Of a DNA stretch of 64,000 nt, positions 46,269-55,368 are shown in pieces. Source of the DNA: Site-B1 sp963722665. GTDB lineage: Bacteria > Bacteroidota > Bacteroidia > Flavobacteriales > Flavobacteriaceae. The first letter of the stretch is position 1. Every line of letters begins with the position of its first letter. The stretch covers positions 62,001-126,000 of the forward strand of contig CAVRNW010000018.1 in assembly GCA_963722665.1 (NCBI GenBank), in the 5' to 3' direction. A program made the translations under genes and the position numbers. The notes under the pieces were generated by a model. The model was not told where the DNA came from. It saw nothing but the letters and a program-made list of their open reading frames with translations, and made no database searches.

Positions 46269-47540
46269 ATGCTGCAAGTACCTTATATAAGAGATAACAG
46301 AGATCAGGTTATCAAAAGTTTAAAAAAAAGAAATTTTGATGCGTCAAAAATAATTGCTGAAGTTTTAGAAATTGACGAGCAAAGAAGGAGCCTGCAAACT
46401 AGATTAGATAACATTTTAGCCGAATCTAATTCGCTGTCAAAAGAAATTGGAATATTATTTAAATCGGGAGAAAAAGAGAAAGCCAATCTGCTTAAAGATA
46501 AGACTTCTCATTTAAAGGAAGCTTCAAAAACGCTTTCCGAAGAATTGAATTCAAAGACCGATGCCTTAAATCAGTTATTGCATACCATCCCAAATGTTCC
46601 AAATGATCTGGTGCCAAAGGGCAATTCAGAAGAAGATAATGAGGTTGTTTTTAAAGCAGGTGAAATTCCGGCTTTATCTGATAAAGCGTTACCTCACTGG
46701 GAATTAGCAAAAAAATATGACATCATTGATTTTGAATTGGGAAACAAAATAACAGGTGCCGGTTTCCCGGTTTACAAGGGTAAAGGAGCAAGACTGCAAC
46801 GAGCATTGATCTCTTATTTTCTGGATAAGAATACCAAAGCGGGTTATACAGAATATCAGCTGCCTTATCTGGTTAATGAAGCATCTGGTTTTGGAACTGG
46901 TCAGCTGCCTGACAAAGAAGGTCAAATGTATCATGTAACTGAAGACAATCTGTACCTGATTCCTACTGCCGAAGTACCTGGAACAAATATCTTTAGAGAT
47001 GAGCTATTGAATGAAAGTGATCTTCCAATCTCAATAACGGGTTATACCCCTTGTTTTAGAAGAGAAGCCGGAAGTTATGGTGCTCATGTAAGAGGATTAA
47101 ATCGTCTGCATCAATTTGATAAAGTTGAAATTATTAGAATAGAGCATCCGGATAATTCCTATAAGGCACTGGAAGGCATGGTAGAACATGTAAAAGGTAT
47201 ATTAAACGAATTGGAATTGCCTTATAGAATTCTAAGGCTTTGCGGTGGAGACCTAGGGTTTACCTCTGCCATCACCTACGATTTTGAAGTGTTTTCCACG
47301 GCTCAAGACAGGTGGTTAGAAATAAGTTCTGTTTCAAATTTTGAAACATTTCAGGCAAATCGATTAAAATTAAGATTTAAATCTAAAGATGGTAAAAAGC
47401 AATTAGCTCATACATTGAATGGAAGCTCTCTGGCCCTACCAAGGGTTTTAGCCGGAATTTTAGAAAACTATCAAACAGATGAGGGAATTGAAATTCCTAA
47501 AGTTTTAGTACCTTATACAGGTTTTAAAATCATTGATTAA
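46269..47540 (+). CDS. serS: Seryl-tRNA synthetase
   Basis: 423 residues. Charges tRNA-Ser with serine. N-terminal coiled-coil arm (about 1-110, SLQTRLDNILAESNSLSKEIG) that holds the tRNA variable arm. Class II catalytic core motifs: motif 2 TPCFRREAGSYGAHVRGLNR and motif 3 SSLALPRVLAGILENYQ, plus FEVFSTAQDRWLEISSVSNF. The stop shares a base with the start of the next gene (ATGA-type overlap), so the next gene may be coupled. Confidence 0.96.
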   Translation: MLQVPYIRDNRDQVIKSLKKRNFDASKIIAEVLEIDEQRRSLQTRLDNILAESNSLSKEIGILFKSGEKEKANLLKDKTSHLKEASKTLSEELNSKTDALNQLLHTIPNVPNDLVPKGNSEEDNEVVFKAGEIPALSDKALPHWELAKKYDIIDFELGNKITGAGFPVYKGKGARLQRALISYFLDKNTKAGYTEYQLPYLVNEASGFGTGQLPDKEGQMYHVTEDNLYLIPTAEVPGTNIFRDELLNESDLPISITGYTPCFRREAGSYGAHVRGLNRLHQFDKVEIIRIEHPDNSYKALEGMVEHVKGILNELELPYRILRLCGGDLGFTSAITYDFEVFSTAQDRWLEISSVSNFETFQANRLKLRFKSKDGKKQLAHTLNGSSLALPRVLAGILENYQTDEGIEIPKVLVPYTGFKIID

Positions 47541-49300
47541 TGAGATCTGCCTCAAATTTTTGGATTTTTTTTCTGTTATCTTCCTTATTTTTCAACTGCG
47601 CCACATTAAAACCTGAATCAGATGACATATCCCCTACGCAAAAGGCTTACGTCTTACTTCGTACAGAAGGCAATGAAAAAGAAATTAATCGACTAACCGG
47701 TATCCTGAATTCTGATTTTGTTACCAATAAAATAACTTCCAATATAATTCATTATCCGCTTGGAATGGCATGGAACAACAATCAAATATTCTCCACTGCA
47801 TATGATAATAATTTTGACTACATCATTTTGATTGATCAGATAGCTAAGTTTACAATTGATAATCAAACCCAGGTAGGAGGAAAATATCAAATTAGATCAT
47901 ACCCGATCAAATCTTCAAATCCTGACTGGATCGATCTGGGACAAAAAACCTGTAATATCTCTGTAAAACCTGTCCGTTGAAAAATTCAGTCAACAAATTA
48001 TCAGTGAGATCGTTCCTAATTATATTTCATCGAAAGATAATATACTTGATGATAAATTTAATGCAGAAAAACAACAATCCCCATTTCCCGAAGTGGACTA
48101 TAACCAGCTTAAATCCTCTGTGGAAATTGATATTGAAATTGAAGAATTGAGAAGGCAACTTAAGATTGAAAAAGAAAAAACCAAGAAAACCATTGCTGAA
48201 AGAGAGCGTTTAGAGGAGGAATATGGAACGGTTTTAAGTTCTCAAAAGAAAAAGAATCAGGTGATTTTGGAGGGGTTGGAAAATTTGAAAAAGGAGAAAG
48301 AATTAGCAGAAGTCAAACGAACAGAAGCGTTAAGATCAGAAGAAAAAAAGAAAAAGGAAGAGCAAGAAAATCTGGCTAAGACAAAAGATATAGAAAGAAA
48401 ACGTCTTGAGGAAAAAAGAATATCGGAAGCCAAAAGAAAGGAAGAATCCAAGTTAATAGAAATTGAAAAGAAAGCCCAGGAAGAAAAACTTGCTGAAGCC
48501 AAAAGGATAGAGGAAAAACGTATTGAAGAAGAAAGTTTAGCAGAAGCCAAAAGAGAAGAAGAAAACAAATTAAAGAAACTTGAAAAGAAAGCCCAGGAAG
48601 AAAAACTTGCTGAGGCTAAAAGGATAGAGGAAAAGCGTATTGAAGAAGAGAGATTAGCAGAAATTAAAAGAAAGGAAGAAATCCAAGTTAATAGAAACTT
48701 GAGAAAAAAGCTCAGGAAGAAAAACTTGCTGAGGCCAAAAGGATCGAGGAAAAGCGTATTGAAGAAGATAAGTTAGCAGAAGCCAAAAGAGAGAAAGAAA
48801 ACAAATTAAAGGAACTTGAGAAAAAGGAGAAAGAAGAAAAACGCTTGGCAGAAGCTATAGCACTCGAAGAAGTAAAACAAAATCGAAAGGCCTCTTCAAA
48901 TAAGAAAAACAAGAACTCAAATCAAAAAGTTCTGACTGAAAAATCTAATGCCCTCATAATTATTCGAGGATCTGAAGAAGATTCAGCAGGTCTCAAAAAT
49001 TTAAAGGATAATCTGGAATTCGAATTATTATTTGCTAATATTAAAGCAACAACTGAAGTCTATTCCAAAGAAATGACCTTGAACAAACAGGATGTCCTAA
49101 AATTCAATAAGCTAAATTATAAATACCTGATTTTAATTGATCAGTTGGAAGAAAATGATGAGGGTTCTGCTAAATACAACATATCAGTAGTTTCAAGTTC
49201 TTATGGCAATGATTGGCATAATCTTGATGACCAGTTCTTTGATTTAAATGATAAAAATTCACTCAAACAGTTTTCAAAAACCGTCTTGAAATTATTATAA
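47540..49300 (+). CDS. Exported protein of an unrecognised paralogous family, two terminal domains around a long coiled coil (three apparent +1 frameshifts)
   Basis: Starts MRSASNFWIFFLLSSLFFNC, a lipoprotein signal (Cys20). The first frame ends at 47980, but skipping one base at 47969 continues to LSVEKFSQQIISEIV. Two more extra bases at 48681 and 48697 break a Glu/Lys-rich coil. Joined, the protein has about 585 residues: domain A (about 30-150; AYVLLRTEGNEKE, FDYIILIDQIAKF, VGGKYQIRSY), a coiled coil of repeated EEKRIEEERLAEAKRKEE-type units (about 200-440), and domain B at the end (ALIIIRGSEEDSAG, YKYLILIDQLEEN, AKYNISVVSSS), a diverged second copy of domain A. Two paralogues follow. I recognise no family. 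The first domain overlaps the serS stop by one base. Confidence 0.75.
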
Positions 49301-49414
49301 TATCACAATTTACCGTCATAATTAGTAATTAATCCACACTTTTGTTTGCAATATTATTTTTTTTCCTAAATTAGATTTCCCTTAAAATATAAATATTAGC
49401 AAAAAACCCTCAAA

Positions 49415-50191
49415 ATGAAAAGCAGACATATCTTTTGGCTGCTCCTTATCTGTTTAATTTTTAACCTACCAATTATGCAAGCAAAGAATCTTGAATCGGA
49501 TTCATCGCTAAAGAAAGTATTCATTATTTTAAGAACCGGACAGGATTCGGAAAACCTTGAAAATTTTAAATCCTTAGTATCTTCAAACCTGGAACTTAAT
49601 CAAGTTTATACTCAATTTGCAACCTATAAAGTTTCTGAACAAGTACCTCAAATGAAGATTTTTAAAAGAGCTTATAAAGAAAATTTTGATTTTATTCTTT
49701 TAATAGATCAAACAGCTAACTATAACATTGACTTATCGAACAATAAAGTTAATATTGGAGGGAAATATAAAATCCAATCTTATTATTTAAAATCAACAAA
49801 TCCATCCTGGAAAAATCATGGTGATGCACATTGTAATATTACCATAAAAGAGTCAATGCAAGAATTTTCAAGCAAAATTATGAATACACTTTCTATCGAA
49901 GAATTCTCCGATACAGAATATCTTCTTGCTTCTTCAACTGACATTATAAGCATAGAACAATCTAACCAAACGGATGTTGCGTTGCAGGAAATTGTTATTC
50001 CAGAATCCAAACTAAAAGAAGTACTGCTTTTAAAAACCCAAATAGAACTGGAAAAAACAAAAACAAAACGTGTTTTAAGTGAAATTGAATTGTTAATACT
50101 AAAAACAGAAAAACAACTCATTGCAGAAGCAGAAAAAAATAAGTTATTACAATTAGAAATTCAGAAATTCAGAAAGTCTGCTAGTTTGTAA
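49415..50191 (+). CDS. Exported protein, second member of the tandem family
   Basis: 258 residues. Signal peptide MKSRHIFWLLLICLIFNLPI with cleavage near MQAKN. One copy of the shared domain (about 30-160): VFIILRTGQDSEN, FDFILLIDQTANYNID, VNIGGKYKIQSY, SWKNHGDAHCNITI. The last 60 residues (about 200-258) are Lys/Glu/Leu-rich helix, a short version of the coil in the first protein. A TTTG/TAAATTAG promoter-like pair (49345-49374, 18-bp spacer) lies before it. Function unknown. Confidence 0.78.
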   Translation: MKSRHIFWLLLICLIFNLPIMQAKNLESDSSLKKVFIILRTGQDSENLENFKSLVSSNLELNQVYTQFATYKVSEQVPQMKIFKRAYKENFDFILLIDQTANYNIDLSNNKVNIGGKYKIQSYYLKSTNPSWKNHGDAHCNITIKESMQEFSSKIMNTLSIEEFSDTEYLLASSTDIISIEQSNQTDVALQEIVIPESKLKEVLLLKTQIELEKTKTKRVLSEIELLILKTEKQLIAEAEKNKLLQLEIQKFRKSASL

Positions 50192-50230
50192 TTTTGTAAG
50201 AATATACATATTTTATCGATAAAGTGCATT

Positions 50231-50256
50231 AAATATTCGCCGTTCAACGAATATTT
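50231..50256 (+). terminator. Terminator after the second family member
   Basis: AAATATTCG (50231-50239) pairs exactly with CGAATATTT (50248-50256), 8-nt loop, followed by T-rich sequence. It partly overlaps a promoter-like region of the next gene. Confidence 0.65.
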
Positions 50257-50323
50257 TGCGCTTTTCTTTGTTTTTCTGAAATAATTTTAGAAGTTAGTAC
50301 TCCCAAATCTAATAACCTACTTT

Positions 50324-50818
50324 ATGAAAAATATTCTTCGCATGTTCGTCATAGCTGCACTGGTTTTTATGGTAAGCCAAGTGGTCCAAGCACATGAGAT
50401 CAAGGATAAGATCAAAACAGAAAAACCTCACCTTAAATCATCAAAAGTTTATGTTGTTCTTAAAGCGGGAGAAGTTACAAATGCATTTATGGATAGTTAT
50501 GGTGAAAAAGTAAAGGAGCGTTTGGCCAAAGAAGGAATTGATGCAGAATATGCCATTCTATCAGGGAAATTGCCTAACGCCATTTACCAAATAGCCGCAA
50601 ACAAAGGCGCAGATCATATTTTGTATATAAAGCAAACAAGACAATATAATATAGACGGGAAAACGAATGTAGGTGGATTTTATGAAGTGAAAGCTTTTAA
50701 TCTAGGAAAATATGTTTGGAAAGACATTGATAATAATATCAAAATGAACGTTCAGTTTGATAAATCGATAAATAGTGCCAATGACAGAATAATTGAATCA
50801 TTTTTAAATAAAATTTGA
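50324..50818 (+). CDS. Exported protein, third member of the tandem family
   Basis: 164 residues. Signal peptide MKNILRMFVIAALVFMVSQV up to the VQAHE cleavage region. A single shared domain: VYVVLKAGEVTNAF, HILYIKQTRQYNID, TNVGGFYEVKAFNL, VWKDIDNNIKM. It has no coil and is the smallest member. A strong terminator follows. The promoter may be TTTG (50255-50258) and TAATTTTA (50282-50289), 23 bp apart. Confidence 0.78.
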   Translation: MKNILRMFVIAALVFMVSQVVQAHEIKDKIKTEKPHLKSSKVYVVLKAGEVTNAFMDSYGEKVKERLAKEGIDAEYAILSGKLPNAIYQIAANKGADHILYIKQTRQYNIDGKTNVGGFYEVKAFNLGKYVWKDIDNNIKMNVQFDKSINSANDRIIESFLNKI

Positions 50819-50846
50819 TTAATAGCACAATTACTTATGATTGGTA

Positions 50847-50877
50847 TGCCTGGACTTACAAGTCCAGGCATTTTTTT
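50847..50877 (+). terminator. Strong terminator after the third family member
   Basis: TGCCTGGACT (50847-50856) pairs with AGTCCAGGCA (50861-50870), 4-nt loop TACA, then T7. Confidence 0.93.
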
Positions 50878-50913
50878 ATAATAAGTTTAATAATAACAAC
50901 CTTTTACATTTGC

Positions 50914-50921
50914 TATATTTG
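50914..50921 (+). promoter_or_regulatory. Promoter -7 element directly before a start codon (TATATTTG)
   Basis: Exact TAnnTTTG, only 4 bp before the ATG at 50926. Transcription would start at or next to the ATG, suggesting a leaderless mRNA. No clear -33 TTG is seen. Confidence 0.4.
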
Positions 50922-50925
50922 AAGC

Positions 50926-52701
50926 ATGAGACTCGTAATTTTCTTATTACTGTTTGTTTTTTCATTAGCATCCTTTTCACAAGAAGAGTTAGCCAATGAT
51001 TACTTTGACAAAGGACAATTCGATAAAGCTTTAGCTATATTTCAAAAATTAGAAGCAGAAAATCAGCGAAACACAAATTATAAAATCAAGATTGTCGAAA
51101 TATACAGGCAACTTGAGCAACTTGATGAGGCCGAAACTTATTTAAAAAAAATAGTTGATCAAATCGACAATCCATTATTTTTGGTTGAATTAGGCTATAA
51201 TTTTGAATTAAAGAATGATCAAATTAAAGCTGAAGAATATTATAATTTAGCAAACCAAAAATTATTCGAAAATCCCAACTACGCTTATAGTATTTCCAAA
51301 ACATATGAAAATCATTCTTTGCTGGAAAATGCCATTTTTGTCTATAAGAAGGCAATGGAGCTCAATCCGGAATTGAATTTTAATATTCAACTGGCAAGAA
51401 TTTATGGAGAACAAGGGGATATTGAAAAAATGTTTAACAGTTATCTGGATTTTATTCTGGAAAATAACTCCTATATCGACCATACAAAACGGGCAATTAG
51501 CGCATTTATAAGTGAAGACGGACAAAATGAAAATAATCAGTCCTTAAAAAGAATTCTTCTTAAAAAAATTCAAAAAGAACCTAATCTCCTATGGAATAAA
51601 TTACTCAGCTGGCTATTCATTCAACAAAAGGATTACAAAAAATCATTTGTTCAGGAAAAAGCCATATTCAACCGCAACCCAGGGAGTCTGCAGCGTATTG
51701 TTGACCTGGCACTCATTGCCATGGAACAAAAGGACAATGAGGTTGCAAGGGAGATCTTAGATTATATCATAAATAAGTCTCAGGAGACTGATACTGTAAT
51801 AAAAGCCAATAATTATTTGTTAGAACTCGAGATTCAAGAAGTGACTGACAATAATTTTGACAATATTAAAGCCAAATATAACCGGCTTTTCAATGAATAT
51901 GGTCTTAATCACCTAACAATAGATTTGCAATTGTCCTATGCCCAGTTCCTGGCTTTTAATTTAGATAAACCAAACGATGCTATTTTATTTTTAAAAGAAT
52001 CATTAGATCTGCCTCTGTCAGTAATTCAAGTTGCCCAGATTAAGATTAAACTAGGGGATATATTGGTGTTCCAGGAAAAATTCAATGAAGCTTTAATTTA
52101 TTATACTCAAATTCAACGCAGTTTAAAGAATAGCACTATATCACAGGAAGCAAGATTCAAAGTTGCCAAAGCCAGTTACTACAAAGGTGATTTTGATTGG
52201 GCAGAATCTCAATTGAAAATATTAAAGTCTTCTACCTCACAATTAATTGCAAATGATGCCTTAGATCTGAAATTATTGATATCAGATAACAAATTTGAAG
52301 ATACCACTCAAACGGCCCTAAAATTGTATGCAAAAGCAGATCTTCTCGCCTTCCAGAATAAACCAAAGGACGCCATCCTTCTTTTAGATGATATTTTAAC
52401 AAATCACAAGGGTGAGACTATTGAAGATCAGGCACTGTATATGCAAGCCAAATTGTATGAAAAAAATAAACAATATCTTCAGGCGGAATCCAATTATAAA
52501 AGGATAATTGATACTTGGCGAGAAGACATACTTATAGATGATGCTATCTATATGCTAGCCGAATTGTTCATTAATCATCTTGCCCGGGAAGACGAGGCAA
52601 AAGAGTTATATGAGCAAATTATCTTTGATCATGCCGATAGTATTTACTTTGTAGAAGCCCGAAAAAAATACAGGGCTTTACGAGGAGATGTTATAAATTA
52701 G
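50926..52701 (+). CDS. Secreted or periplasmic TPR protein
   Basis: 591 residues. Signal peptide MRLVIFLLLFVFSLASFSQ. At least eight tetratricopeptide repeats (ANDYFDKGQFDKALAIFQKL near the N-terminus; ALYMQAKLYEKNKQYLQAES near the end), the whole chain helical. Proteins of this type act as scaffolds for protein complexes in the envelope. No catalytic motif. Separate transcript from the genes before it; DUF4286 follows after about 90 bp. Confidence 0.85.
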   Translation: MRLVIFLLLFVFSLASFSQEELANDYFDKGQFDKALAIFQKLEAENQRNTNYKIKIVEIYRQLEQLDEAETYLKKIVDQIDNPLFLVELGYNFELKNDQIKAEEYYNLANQKLFENPNYAYSISKTYENHSLLENAIFVYKKAMELNPELNFNIQLARIYGEQGDIEKMFNSYLDFILENNSYIDHTKRAISAFISEDGQNENNQSLKRILLKKIQKEPNLLWNKLLSWLFIQQKDYKKSFVQEKAIFNRNPGSLQRIVDLALIAMEQKDNEVAREILDYIINKSQETDTVIKANNYLLELEIQEVTDNNFDNIKAKYNRLFNEYGLNHLTIDLQLSYAQFLAFNLDKPNDAILFLKESLDLPLSVIQVAQIKIKLGDILVFQEKFNEALIYYTQIQRSLKNSTISQEARFKVAKASYYKGDFDWAESQLKILKSSTSQLIANDALDLKLLISDNKFEDTTQTALKLYAKADLLAFQNKPKDAILLLDDILTNHKGETIEDQALYMQAKLYEKNKQYLQAESNYKRIIDTWREDILIDDAIYMLAELFINHLAREDEAKELYEQIIFDHADSIYFVEARKKYRALRGDVIN

Positions 52702-52794
52702 TTGGCAATACAAAAAACTTTCAAATTAAATTTCTACTTTCACCTTGACTATTTTACAGCAATTAAACTCTTAACTTAGCCAAAAATTGTGATC

Positions 52795-53118
52795 ATGATA
52801 ATTTACAACGTAACGGCAAATATAGATGAAAGTATCCATGAGGATTGGTTAAACTGGATTAAAGAACACATTCCTCAAGTGCTGGCTACCGGAAAATTTA
52901 CCGAAGCAAAATTGACCAAAGTTCTGGTTGATGAAGAAATGGGAGGTATTACCTATTCAGTTCAATATAGAGCCAAATCACGTGAAGATCTGGACAACTA
53001 TTATAAAAATGATGCAGACCGATTAAGAAGTGAAGGGCTAAAAAGATTTGCAGACAAAATGTTAGCTTTTAGAACCGAACTGGAAATTATAGATGAATAT
53101 ACCGTAACCTTTGATTAA
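52795..53118 (+). CDS. DUF4286 family protein
   Basis: 107 residues from the ATG at 52795 (a GTG at 52789 is an alternative). Small ferredoxin-like alpha/beta protein. MIIYNVTANIDESIHEDWL and GITYSVQYRAKSREDLDNYY are typical of DUF4286, common in Bacteroidota and found near rsmA. Function unknown. rsmA starts 2 bp after its stop, so it is in the same operon. A TAACTTAG element at 52772-52779 may be the promoter. Confidence 0.85.
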   Translation: MIIYNVTANIDESIHEDWLNWIKEHIPQVLATGKFTEAKLTKVLVDEEMGGITYSVQYRAKSREDLDNYYKNDADRLRSEGLKRFADKMLAFRTELEIIDEYTVTFD

Positions 53119-53120
53119 CA

Positions 53121-53906
53121 ATGAATGTTAAAGCAAAAAAATATTTAGGCCAGCACTTTTTAAAGGATGAGAATATTGCAATGAAAATTGGAGACAGCTT
53201 AACCTTAAAGGGCTACGATCATATTTTAGAGATTGGTCCGGGAATGGGTATCCTAACAAAACATTTGCTTTCAAAAAAAACAGTCACTACCTATGTCATT
53301 GAAATCGATAAAGAAAGTGTTGAGTATTTAAAATCCAACTATCCTGAGCTAATTCCCAGAATCATTGAAAATGATTTTTTAAAATTTGATCTTTCTGAGA
53401 TATTCAAGGGTAAACAGTTTGCGATCATAGGGAATTTCCCCTATAATATTTCAACACAAATTGTATTTAAGGCATTAGAATATCGGTATCAAATACCCGA
53501 ATTTTCAGGCATGTTTCAAAAGGAAGTAGCCAAGCGAATTTGTCAAAAAGAAGGTAGTAAGGTCTATGGAATTCTATCAGTTCTCGTTCAGGCATTTTAT
53601 GATGCAGATTATTTGTTTACAGTCCCTCCTGGTGTTTTTTATCCGCCACCTAAAGTCGATTCCGGAGTACTAAGATTAACTCGAAAGGAGAATTTTGAAC
53701 TGCCTTGCGATGAAAAATTATTCTTTAAAGTAGTAAAAACAGCCTTTCAGCAAAGACGAAAAACGCTACGGAATAGTTTAAAAACACTTAATTTATCAGA
53801 TAATTTAAGAGAAGATGTTATCTTTGATAAACGACCTGAACAATTAAGTGTAAAGGAATTTATAAAACTTTCTATCCTAATTCAAGACGACCTTAAAAAC
53901 CAATAA
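53121..53906 (+). CDS. rsmA: 16S rRNA (adenine-1518/1519-N6) dimethyltransferase
   Basis: 261 residues. Dimethylates two adenines near the 3' end of 16S rRNA in late small-subunit assembly. Start MNVKAKKYLGQHFLKDENIA is the family N-terminus. SAM site ILEIGPGMGILTKHLL, and motif IV NFPYNIS. The C-terminal helical domain includes FQQRRKTLRNSLKTL. It is coupled to DUF4286 and is 6 bp before mgtE. Confidence 0.95.
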   Translation: MNVKAKKYLGQHFLKDENIAMKIGDSLTLKGYDHILEIGPGMGILTKHLLSKKTVTTYVIEIDKESVEYLKSNYPELIPRIIENDFLKFDLSEIFKGKQFAIIGNFPYNISTQIVFKALEYRYQIPEFSGMFQKEVAKRICQKEGSKVYGILSVLVQAFYDADYLFTVPPGVFYPPPKVDSGVLRLTRKENFELPCDEKLFFKVVKTAFQQRRKTLRNSLKTLNLSDNLREDVIFDKRPEQLSVKEFIKLSILIQDDLKNQ

Positions 53907-53912
53907 TTCCCT

Positions 53913-55283
53913 GTGGAAGAAAATAAAGATAACATACAATTTCAAATCAATGACGAGCTCATAGAAAAGGTTGAGAATTTAATTGAAGCCAAAAATGATA
54001 AAGAGTTACGTAAAATGTTGTCTGAATTTCATTATGCAGATATTGCCGAAATCCTTGAAGAGATAGATCTCGAAGAGGCCATCTATGTCATAAAACTTTT
54101 AGATTCGGAGACAACTTCTGATGTTTTAATGGAATTGGATGATGATGACAGAGAAAAAGTTTTAAAAAACCTATCTTCTAAAGAAATTGCCGAAGAAATT
54201 GAAGAACTGGATACTGATGATGCTGCTGATATTATTGCTGAACTCCCTGAGGAACGCCAAAAAAGAGTTATTTCACATATTGAAGACCAAGAGCATAAAG
54301 CCGAAATTCAGGAATTACTTGCCTATGATGAAGATTCCGCTGGTGGTTTTATGGCAAAAGAGCTGGTAAAAGTATATGAAACCTGGACAGTTGCCGGTTG
54401 TTTAAGAAGGATCCGAGGTCAAGCAGAAGAGGTAACAAGAGTACATTCCATTTATGTAGTTGATAAACAGGAAAAATTAATTGGCCGATTGTCTTTAAAA
54501 GATCTTATCGTTGCCAAAAATGAACAAAAAATATCAGACATCTACATTTCAAGTGTGGATTTTGTAAATGTCAATGACGAAATAGAGGATGTTGCCAAAA
54601 TTATGCAAAAGTACGATCTGGAAGCGATTCCGGTTGTTGATGAAAATCAAACCCTATTGGGTAGAATTACGATTGACGATGTGGTTGATTTTATTAAAGA
54701 AGAGGCAGAAAAAGATTATCAGCTAGCTGCTGGTATAACGCAAACGGTTGATTCTGAAGACAGTATTTTTGATTTGACAAAAGCACGTTTGCCTTGGCTT
54801 TTTTTAGGACTTATTGGCGGTATTGGTGCGGCTTACATTATGGGTGGTTTTGAGGAAATGTTACAGCAGCATGCTATTTTATTTTTCTTTACACCTTTAA
54901 TTGCAGCAATGGCCGGAAATGTAGGCGTCCAATCAAGTGCTATAATTGTACAGGGATTAGCAAATGATGATGTTAAGGGAAGTGTTAATAGCCGCTTATT
55001 AAAAGAAATGCTTTTAGCTGCTTTGAATGGCGTTATTCTGGCTATAGTACTACTTTTATTTGTATGGGTTTGGGAAGGCCAGTTTAATGTTGCTCTGGCC
55101 ATATCAATGTCCCTAATAATTGTAATTGTTGTAGCTGGCTTAATAGGCACTTTCATTCCTTTATTCCTTGATAAAAGAGGTATAGATCCTGCCATTGCAA
55201 CAGGCCCGTTTATTACAACAAGTAACGATATCTTCGGTATTTTAATTTACTTCACTATTGCCAAATGGATATTAAATATTTGA
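53913..55283 (+). CDS. mgtE: Magnesium transporter MgtE
   Basis: 456 residues from a GTG start. Mg2+ channel gated by cytoplasmic Mg. N domain (about 15-135, LLDSETTSDVLMELDDDDRE; LPEERQKRVISHI), tandem CBS domains (about 150-270, VHSIYVVDKQEKLIGRLSLK), and a five-helix TM domain (about 285-456) with PLIAAMAGNVGVQSS and FIPLFLDKRGIDPAIATGPF. Follows rsmA by 6 bp, likely cotranscribed. Confidence 0.94.
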   Translation: MEENKDNIQFQINDELIEKVENLIEAKNDKELRKMLSEFHYADIAEILEEIDLEEAIYVIKLLDSETTSDVLMELDDDDREKVLKNLSSKEIAEEIEELDTDDAADIIAELPEERQKRVISHIEDQEHKAEIQELLAYDEDSAGGFMAKELVKVYETWTVAGCLRRIRGQAEEVTRVHSIYVVDKQEKLIGRLSLKDLIVAKNEQKISDIYISSVDFVNVNDEIEDVAKIMQKYDLEAIPVVDENQTLLGRITIDDVVDFIKEEAEKDYQLAAGITQTVDSEDSIFDLTKARLPWLFLGLIGGIGAAYIMGGFEEMLQQHAILFFFTPLIAAMAGNVGVQSSAIIVQGLANDDVKGSVNSRLLKEMLLAALNGVILAIVLLLFVWVWEGQFNVALAISMSLIIVIVVAGLIGTFIPLFLDKRGIDPAIATGPFITTSNDIFGILIYFTIAKWILNI

Positions 55284-55368
55284 ACAATTTTATATTGTAA
55301 TCAAATTACATTGGGATTAAACTTAAATAAGTCAAAACTTTGTAACTTTATCTATATTAATCCGGACT

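Noticed and set aside
3912..48697. Programmed +1 frameshifting as explanation of the frame breaks
   Set aside because: The 0-frame codons at the shift points are sense codons and share no slippery context such as the CTT-TGA-C of prfB; random insertion is simpler.
48257..48912. Serine-rich open frames on the minus strand opposite the coiled-coil gene
   Set aside because: They arise from the Glu/Lys codons of the opposite strand (GAA/AAA read as TTC/TTT) and are not independent genes.
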